A stretch of DNA of 32,048 bases from Salinarimonadaceae bacterium (lineage in GTDB: Bacteria; Pseudomonadota; Alphaproteobacteria; Rhizobiales; Beijerinckiaceae), in NCBI GenBank assembly GCA_007693435.1, contig REDO01000104.1, forward strand, positions 1 through 32,048, given 5' to 3'. The notes beneath the pieces were generated by a model. The model worked only from the letters and a program-made list of their open reading frames with translations. It was not told the origin of the DNA and searched no databases. The number at the start of each line of letters is the position of its first letter. Within the stretch, counting starts at the first letter, position 1. Position numbers and translations under genes: made by a program. This document shows positions 23,688 through 29,493 of the stretch, piece by piece.

Positions 23688-25703
23688 ATGCCGGCCTCCA
23701 TGCGCCTCAAGATCCTGCTCACCGCGCTCACGGGGATCGGCCTCGTCTACGGCGTCGCCGCGCAGGTCCTCGGTCTTTCGCCGGCGGCCGCGCTCGCGGG
23801 CTTCGCTCTCGCCTACGCGGCGGGGGGCTGGCCGCCCGTGCGCGGCGCGATCGTGCATCTCGTGCGCGAACGCCGGATCGACATCGATCTCCTGATGGCG
23901 CTCGCCGCGCTCGCGGCGGCGGCGGTCGGCGAGTTCCGCGACGGGGCGATCCTGCTCTTCCTGTTCAGCCTCGCGGAGACCCTCGAGAGCTATGCGATGG
24001 GCCGCGCCCGCCGCGAGATCGAGGCGCTGATGGCGCTGCGCCCCGAGACCGCGCATCGCCTCGCCGCCGACGGAAGCGTCGAGGACGTTCCCGTCGCCAC
24101 GCTGGCGCCCGGCGACATGGTGATGGTGCGGCCCGGCGAGCGCATCCCCGTCGACGGGCTCGTCGCGACGGGGCGCAGCCGCATCGATGAATCCACCGTG
24201 ACAGGCGAATCGGCGCCGGCGCTCAAATCCGTCGGCGCGTCCGTCTTCGAGGCCACCGTCAACGGGCAGGGCGTGCTGCAGGTCGAGGTGCAGCGGCCCT
24301 CATCGGAGAGCACCGTGGCGCGCATGATCGCGCTCGTCACGCAGGCCCAGGCGCAGAAGGCGCCGAGCGAACGCTTCAGCGCCTGGTTCGGACAGCGCTA
24401 CACGATCGCGGTGCTCGCCGGCTCGACGCTGGCGCTCGCCGTGCTCGTCGCGATTGGCCGGGAATGGGACGACGCGCTCTACCGGGCGGCGACGCTGCTC
24501 GTCGCCGCGAGCCCCTGCGCCATCGTGATCAGCGTGCCCGCCGCGATCCTCTCCGCGCTTTCGGCTTCGGCGCGCGGCGGCGTCCTGTTCAAGGGCGGCG
24601 CGGCGTTGGAGACCTTCGGGGCCGTGCGCCAGTTCGCCTTCGACAAGACCGGCACGCTGACGAGCGGGCGCGCGGAAGTCCTGGATATCCGCGCCTTCGG
24701 GCGCACCGAGGAGGAGGCGCTGGCGCTGTTCTCGGGGATCGAGGCGCATTCGGAGCACCATGTCGCCGACGCGCTGCGGCGCTTCGCGCGCGAACGAGGC
24801 GTCGCGCCCATGGCCGTCGAGGACGCGCAGAACGTGCCCGGCGAGGGCATCACGGCCCGCAACGGCGAAGCCGGCCCGCTCTGGGCCGGCGCCGAGCGCA
24901 TGGCGGAGCGGATGGGCGCCGATCTCGACGGGCCGGAGGGGCGCGCGGTGGCGGCGCTCGCGGCTTCGGGCGATTCCGTCGTCATCCTCGGACGCGGCGA
25001 GACGATCCTGGCGGCCGCATTGATCGCCGACGCGCCGCGACCGACGGCCCGCGCCGCGCTCGCCGCCCTGCGCGCGGCCGGGATCGAGCGGATCACCATG
25101 CTCACGGGCGACCGCCCGGAAGTCGCGGCGCGGCTCGCGCCAGCTTTCGGCCTCGATCCCGCAGATGTCCACGCGAGCCAATTGCCCGAGGACAAGGTCG
25201 TGCGAATCAGGGTGATGCAGAAAGCAGGGCCGGTCGCCTTCGTCGGCGACGGGGTGAACGACGCAGGCGCGCTGGCCACGGCCGATGTCGGCGTCGCCAT
25301 GGGCGCGGCCGGCAGCGAGGTCGCGCTCCAGGCCGCCGACGTGGCGCTGCTCTCGGGCGACCTGCGGCGGCTGGAGAAGGCCCACGCCCTCGCCAAGCGC
25401 ACGAACAGGATCATCCGCCAGAACCTCGCCTTCGCGGTCGGCGCGATGATCGTCCTCGTGATCCTGACGCTGTTCTTCGATCTCAGCCTGCCGCTCGCCG
25501 TGATCGGTCACGAAGGCGGCACGCTGGTCGTCGTCGCGAACGGCCTGCGGCTGCTCTTCGATCCGATCCGCCTGCCCGAGCCCGAGGCGGGGCGCTCCGA
25601 CTACGCTCCGGTTCCCTCCTCCGGGAGCGCGTCGAGTTCGGGCGAAACGCCTTCCGGCAAGGGGATCTCGAACACGTTGAGCGTCATCGAGACGAGGCAG
25701 TAA
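23688..25703 (+). CDS. P1B-type heavy-metal-exporting ATPase (SPC/HEGGT, P1B-4-like)
   Basis: A 671-residue P-type ATPase with about eight predicted membrane helices, four of them before the actuator domain, and no N-terminal cysteine-rich metal-binding domain. Landmarks: TGES (172-175), transport motif Ser-Pro-Cys (275-277), phosphorylation site Asp319 in DKTGTLT, SEHH (355-358) where SEHP is usual, MLTGDRP (471-477), GDGVND (520-525) and HEGGT (608-612) in the last helix. SPC with HEGGT is the signature of the P1B-4 group, which exports Co2+, Fe2+ or Zn2+. The Irr-like box at its promoter favours Fe2+ (inference). The last about 35 residues are Ser/Pro-rich and lie antisense to the 3' end of the convergent gene. 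Confidence 0.92.
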   Translation: MPASMRLKILLTALTGIGLVYGVAAQVLGLSPAAALAGFALAYAAGGWPPVRGAIVHLVRERRIDIDLLMALAALAAAAVGEFRDGAILLFLFSLAETLESYAMGRARREIEALMALRPETAHRLAADGSVEDVPVATLAPGDMVMVRPGERIPVDGLVATGRSRIDESTVTGESAPALKSVGASVFEATVNGQGVLQVEVQRPSSESTVARMIALVTQAQAQKAPSERFSAWFGQRYTIAVLAGSTLALAVLVAIGREWDDALYRAATLLVAASPCAIVISVPAAILSALSASARGGVLFKGGAALETFGAVRQFAFDKTGTLTSGRAEVLDIRAFGRTEEEALALFSGIEAHSEHHVADALRRFARERGVAPMAVEDAQNVPGEGITARNGEAGPLWAGAERMAERMGADLDGPEGRAVAALAASGDSVVILGRGETILAAALIADAPRPTARAALAALRAAGIERITMLTGDRPEVAARLAPAFGLDPADVHASQLPEDKVVRIRVMQKAGPVAFVGDGVNDAGALATADVGVAMGAAGSEVALQAADVALLSGDLRRLEKAHALAKRTNRIIRQNLAFAVGAMIVLVILTLFFDLSLPLAVIGHEGGTLVVVANGLRLLFDPIRLPEPEAGRSDYAPVPSSGSASSSGETPSGKGISNTLSVIETRQ

Positions 25704-26173
25704 TAGCCCAGCAGCGCCACGAGATCGACGAGGCGCGCCTCCCCGAGTATCGCCTCGGCCCGCGCGTAGGTCTCGTCGGAGACCCTGCGCTTCACGTGCA
25801 GCTCGCGCGCGAAATCGTGGACGATCGCCTCTTCCTCGTTCGTGAAACGCGGCCGCTCACCCCGCCGCACCGCTTCGACGATCTCGGGCGCCAGCCCGGC
25901 TTCGAGCGCGATCTTCTTATGGACGAACCACTCGTATTGCGAGGTCCAGGCCCGGGCCGTGACGAGGATGCCGAGTTCGGAGAGCCGCGTTTCGAGCGAG
26001 GAGCCGTAGCGGCAATATTCGCCGAGCGTCTGCGCGCGCTCGGCGAGAGCCGGCCGGCGCAACCACATGGCCAGCGGCCCCGGCGCCCCGCCGCGCGGCC
26101 CGCTCTTCATCAGCGCGTAGACGCGGGCCTGCTCCTCGTCGAGATTGTCGAGATCGGGGGGCTGAAGTCGCAT
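25601..26173 (-). CDS. Carboxymuconolactone decarboxylase-family protein
   Basis: A 190-residue alpha-helical protein of the CMD/AhpD superfamily. The segment YEWFVHKKIALEAGL (residues about 80-94) with its conserved Glu and His, and the end LVSMTLNVFEIPLPEG, are typical of the larger single-domain CMD branch. It lacks the CxxC pair of AhpD-type peroxidases, so a thiol peroxidase role is unlikely. The true reaction is unknown for most members of this branch. AAGGA is well placed before the ATG at 26173. It follows the MBL-fold gene by 31 bases and is surely co-transcribed with it. Its last 103 bases overlap the metal ATPase gene tail to tail. Confidence 0.85.
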   Translation of the reverse strand: MRLQPPDLDNLDEEQARVYALMKSGPRGGAPGPLAMWLRRPALAERAQTLGEYCRYGSSLETRLSELGILVTARAWTSQYEWFVHKKIALEAGLAPEIVEAVRRGERPRFTNEEEAIVHDFARELHVKRRVSDETYARAEAILGEARLVDLVALLGYYCLVSMTLNVFEIPLPEGVSPELDALPEEGTGA

Positions 26174-26204
26174 GTCGTTGTCCTTCTCTTGATGCGCCGG
26201 CGCG

Positions 26205-27026
26205 TCAGAGCGCCGTCCAGACGTCGCCCTCGGCGCTGACGCGCCCCTCCTTGCGGAGCTTGTCGAGATGGGAGCGCACGTTGCGCTCGGCGGCGGGTCG
26301 CAGGCGCATTTCGCGCTTTGCGTAGAGCAGCTCGACGAGCGCCGGCGGGTCGCGCGGCTTCTCGCGAAGCGTCGCGAGAATCGCTTCCTCGCGCGCCACG
26401 CGATAGCGCAGAAGCTCGGCGACATAGGCTTGCGGCTCCGGGAGCGGCGGCCCGTGACCCGGCAGATAGAGCGTGTCGTCGCGCGCCGCGAGCCGTCGCA
26501 AGCCGTCGCAGTAATCGGTCATGTCGCCGAAGGGCGGCGGCGGGACGATGCTGCTCGACCACGACATGACGTGGTCGCCGCTGAACAGAATTCCGTCCTC
26601 GCGGGCGTAGCAGAGATGGTCGGTCGCATGGCCCGGCGTGTGGACCGCGCGCAGGCCCGCGAACGCTTCTCCATCCTTCAGCGGGATATCGTGATGGAAG
26701 CCCTGCGCGCCGAAGCGGTGGAAGCCGACCGTCCGCGCTCCGGTCGCCGCGACGAGCGCGGGCGTCGCGCCGTGATGGTCATGATGCCAGTGCGTGAGGA
26801 TGACGATATCGACCCGACCGCCGGTCGCCGCGACGAGCGCGGCCACGTGCTCGGCGTTTTCCGGTCCGGGGTCGATGACCGCGAGGCCCTCCGGCGTCTC
26901 GACCAGATAGGTGTTGGTGCCGTGATAGGTCATCATGCTCGGATTGCGCGCGACGACACGGCGCACGCCCGGCGCGACCGGCTTCGGGCGGCCGTATTCA
27001 GGCTCTGGCTCGCTCAGATAGGCCAA
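26205..27026 (-). CDS. Metallo-beta-lactamase-fold hydrolase (LACTB2-like)
   Basis: A 273-residue MBL-fold protein with a full binuclear metal site: HWHHDHH (His79, His81, Asp83, His84), His133 in PGHATDH, Asp151 in SGDH and His191 in PGHG. A C-terminal winged-helix tail (about 205-273) is as in LACTB2-like and other glyoxalase-II-related hydrolases. The substrate could be a thioester, lactone or RNA; the sequence does not decide. The only in-frame start before the conserved N-terminus is TTG at 27026, with a weak ribosome-binding site. A better Shine-Dalgarno, AAGGA, precedes an out-of-frame ATG at 27046. Confidence 0.88.
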   Translation of the reverse strand: MAYLSEPEPEYGRPKPVAPGVRRVVARNPSMMTYHGTNTYLVETPEGLAVIDPGPENAEHVAALVAATGGRVDIVILTHWHHDHHGATPALVAATGARTVGFHRFGAQGFHHDIPLKDGEAFAGLRAVHTPGHATDHLCYAREDGILFSGDHVMSWSSSIVPPPPFGDMTDYCDGLRRLAARDDTLYLPGHGPPLPEPQAYVAELLRYRVAREEAILATLREKPRDPPALVELLYAKREMRLRPAAERNVRSHLDKLRKEGRVSAEGDVWTAL

Positions 27027-27200
27027 TTGCGTTCTTGACCGGCCATGACGTCCTTCACTCGATCCTCCCGGCGCTTCCCTTGTCGCAGCCCGTTCTTCGG
27101 CGGGCTTAAGCTGCGAGTAGACCAGCCCGCGCAGCGAAAGAACAAGCCCTAATCGACATACGAGACATGCGCAGGAGACATGGCCCGCGACATGCGCCCG
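27027..27200. promoter_or_regulatory. Gap before the MBL-fold gene with a hairpin
   Basis: This 174-base gap carries the leftward promoter of the MBL-fold/CMD pair and the end of the SMP-30 transcript. AGCCCG (27087-27092) pairs with CGGGCT (27101-27106) over an eight-base loop, a modest hairpin about 95 bases past the SMP-30 stop and lacking a U-run. A tiny frame (27014-27046, ten residues, AAGGA upstream) runs into the MBL start. Confidence 0.35.
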
Positions 27201-28091
27201 TCACCCGCCGAAGAACGGTTCGGGCAGTCCCGCCACGTCGCAGCGACAGGCGAAATTCGCGCCCGCCAGCGTTTCGACGGCGAGCTCTTCCTCGCTCAGG
27301 CCGAGCTGCATCGTCGTGACGAACAAGATCCGGAAGTCGGGTCCGCCGAAGGTGACGCTCGTGGGCTTCGAGACCGGAACCGCGACGACGCGATCGAGGC
27401 GTCCCGTCGGGTCGTAGCGCGCCACCCGGCCGGCGCCGACTTCCGCGATCCAGACGAAGCCCTCCGAATCGACCGTGAGCCCGTCGGGTCGGCCCGATCG
27501 ACCGGCGTAATCGACAAATATGCGGCGCGGGCCTATGGCGCCGGTCGCGAGGTCGAAATCGTAGCGCCAGACGCAGCCGGGGCTCGAATCGGCGAAATAC
27601 ATCGTCCGGTCGTCGGGGCTCCAGGCGATTCCGTTCGACATGGTGACGCCGGAATCCATGCGGCGGATCGAGAGATCGGGATCGACGCGGTAGAGCCCTC
27701 CGCCGCCCTCCTTCACCTTCGGATGAAAGCCGCCGACCCAGAAGCGCCCGCGCCGGTCCACGGCCCCGTCGTTGAACCGCTGGGAGGCGAAATCGACGAC
27801 GCCCTCGCAGGATATCTCCCGTTCGACCACGCCCGAGTCGTCGGTCAGCGCGAGACCGTTGCGGAAGGCGAAAATCATCCCGCCTCCGGCGCGCCGGCCG
27901 AAGCTCGCGGGCATCTTTTCGAGTTGCGTCGCCCGCGTTTCGCCATCGGGGAAAACGCGGCGCATGAAGCGCCGGGACTGAACGTCGAACCAGAGGAAAG
28001 CGCCCTCGCGGGGCTCCCATATCGGACCCTCGCCGAGTTCGCACATATCGTCGCCGACGCGGAAAACGTCAGAACCATCCGCTTTCTTCAT
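27201..28091 (-). CDS. SMP-30/gluconolactonase/LRE-family lactonase
   Basis: A 296-residue six-bladed beta-propeller. The metal-site residues of the SMP-30 family are present: Glu21 in GEGPIW, Asn107-Asp108 in RFNDGAVD, Asn153 in MSNGIAWSPD and Asp203 in RPDGLTVDSEG. Family members open aldono-lactones with Ca2+, Zn2+ or Mn2+. No signal peptide, so cytoplasmic. The ATG at 28091 has GAGGGGG upstream; the long open frame beyond it is a shadow of the MFS gene. It starts 14 bases after the MFS stop, so the transporter probably imports the sugar or sugar lactone/acid that this enzyme processes. Confidence 0.92.
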   Translation of the reverse strand: MKKADGSDVFRVGDDMCELGEGPIWEPREGAFLWFDVQSRRFMRRVFPDGETRATQLEKMPASFGRRAGGGMIFAFRNGLALTDDSGVVEREISCEGVVDFASQRFNDGAVDRRGRFWVGGFHPKVKEGGGGLYRVDPDLSIRRMDSGVTMSNGIAWSPDDRTMYFADSSPGCVWRYDFDLATGAIGPRRIFVDYAGRSGRPDGLTVDSEGFVWIAEVGAGRVARYDPTGRLDRVVAVPVSKPTSVTFGGPDFRILFVTTMQLGLSEEELAVETLAGANFACRCDVAGLPEPFFGG

Positions 28092-28105
28092 GGGGACCCC
28101 CTCGT

Positions 28106-29359
28106 TCACTGCGCGCCGTCTTCCGGTCGTGGCGCGGCGCTGCGATAGATGGCGAGACCCGCCGCGAGCCACAGGGCCAGCGCGACGAACAGGATGCGGA
28201 AGACAGGGACGGGGTCCTCCGGGAATACCGTGAACAGCCCTCCGACCAGCGCGCCCGTCCAGAGCTGCGAGACCGTCGCGCCGGCGAGCACGAGGGTGTT
28301 CATCACCGTGACGCCCCGGCCGATCTCGTGCGACCTGTAGAACTGGCGCCCGTGAGTGATGATGTTGCCGGCGAAGCCGCCGGCGGTACCCAGCAGGCCG
28401 AAGAGGATCGCGATCGCTGCCGGCCCCGGGCGCTCCAGCGCCGCGAGGACGAGGAGACAGACGAGCGCGGAGCCGACTCCGATCATCGCCGCCCCCTTGG
28501 CCGAACCGACCAACCTGTCGACGCGGCCCATCACGTAGATCCCTATCGCGAAGCCGACGGCGAGGGCCATCAGACCGTTGCCGCGCTCCACGAGAGTGAA
28601 TCCCAGCGCGTCGAGATAGACGCCGCCCCAAAGGCCCATGATGACGAAGATTGTCGAGTATCCGACGAAGGCCATGGCGAAGATCGGCCAGAGCCGGCGG
28701 TCGGCGACGATCGTGGCGGCGCCCATCAGCGAGCGCGCCAGCGTCTCGCCGTCGCGCGTCGGCCTGGCGGCGATGCCCCGCGCGGCGAAGTAGTAGACGA
28801 TCGCGAGGAGCGCCGTAGCGAGGCCCAGCCCGAGAAACGCGCCGCGCCAGCCGATTGCGGAGGACACGATCGCGAAAGGCGTCGTGGCGAGAATATTCCC
28901 GATCTGGCCCATCGCGAGCACGAAGCCGACATAGACCGGAAACCGGGCCGGCGGCGCGACCTGCGCGCAGACGACGAGGCTCGCCATGATCATCGTGCCG
29001 CAACCGACCCCGCTCAGGACGCGCCCGACCATCATCGTCGGCCCAGTCGTCGCGAACGCGAAGGCCATCGCCCCCAGAGCGCCCACGACGAGCAGCACCG
29101 GAATCGTCGTGGTGAGACCGAAACGGTCGAAGGCGACGCCGGAGGGGATCTGGCTCAGGGTCGCGGCGATGAAGTAGGAGCTGACGACGAGCGCCATATA
29201 GGCGGGGGCGAAGGAGAATTCGGCCATGATCTCTGGCGTCACCACGGCGGTGGACGCGCGGTGGAGATGGGCGATCATGTTGACGGCGATCGCGACCGCC
29301 ACGAGCGCGGCCGTCGCGCGGCGCGATTCGTTCGCGTTGCTTTCCTTCTCCTCGGGCAT
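28106..29359 (-). CDS. MFS transporter
   Basis: A 417-residue inner-membrane transporter with 12 predicted helices. The loop between helices 2 and 3 has the shortened MFS signature (GVAFDRFG, about 74-81), and the equivalent in the second half is GRVDRLVGSAKG. The helix-4/5 region GRVLSGVGCGTMIMAS is typical of the sugar-phosphate/anion-cation symporter-like branches. The start at 29359 (MPEEKESNANESRR) has AAGG upstream; the much longer open frame that continues to 31192 is antisense-frame shadow of dnaE2. It is the first gene of a two-gene operon with the SMP-30 lactonase. Confidence 0.88.
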   Translation of the reverse strand: MPEEKESNANESRRATAALVAVAIAVNMIAHLHRASTAVVTPEIMAEFSFAPAYMALVVSSYFIAATLSQIPSGVAFDRFGLTTTIPVLLVVGALGAMAFAFATTGPTMMVGRVLSGVGCGTMIMASLVVCAQVAPPARFPVYVGFVLAMGQIGNILATTPFAIVSSAIGWRGAFLGLGLATALLAIVYYFAARGIAARPTRDGETLARSLMGAATIVADRRLWPIFAMAFVGYSTIFVIMGLWGGVYLDALGFTLVERGNGLMALAVGFAIGIYVMGRVDRLVGSAKGAAMIGVGSALVCLLVLAALERPGPAAIAILFGLLGTAGGFAGNIITHGRQFYRSHEIGRGVTVMNTLVLAGATVSQLWTGALVGGLFTVFPEDPVPVFRILFVALALWLAAGLAIYRSAAPRPEDGAQ

Positions 29360-29451
29360 GCGCGACCTTGTCGTTCTTTCCCGTGATGGCTTAGCAGCAT
29401 GCATCCTGCGACGCGCCGTGATTATTCGCGGGCTCGTATCTGCGTCGCGCC

Positions 29452-29482
29452 CGAATCGCCGATTCGCCGCCGTCGATGGCGG
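29452..29482 (-). terminator. Two adjoining stem-loops after dnaE2
   Basis: On the dnaE2 strand, a GC stem (CCGCC 29467-29471 with GGCGG 29478-29482) and then CGAATC (29452-29457) with GATTCG (29461-29466, three-base loop) lie 12-42 bases past the stop codon. Neither is followed by a U-run. A terminator or 3'-protection role is a guess from position. Confidence 0.35.
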
Positions 29483-29493
29483 GATGGCGTCGC

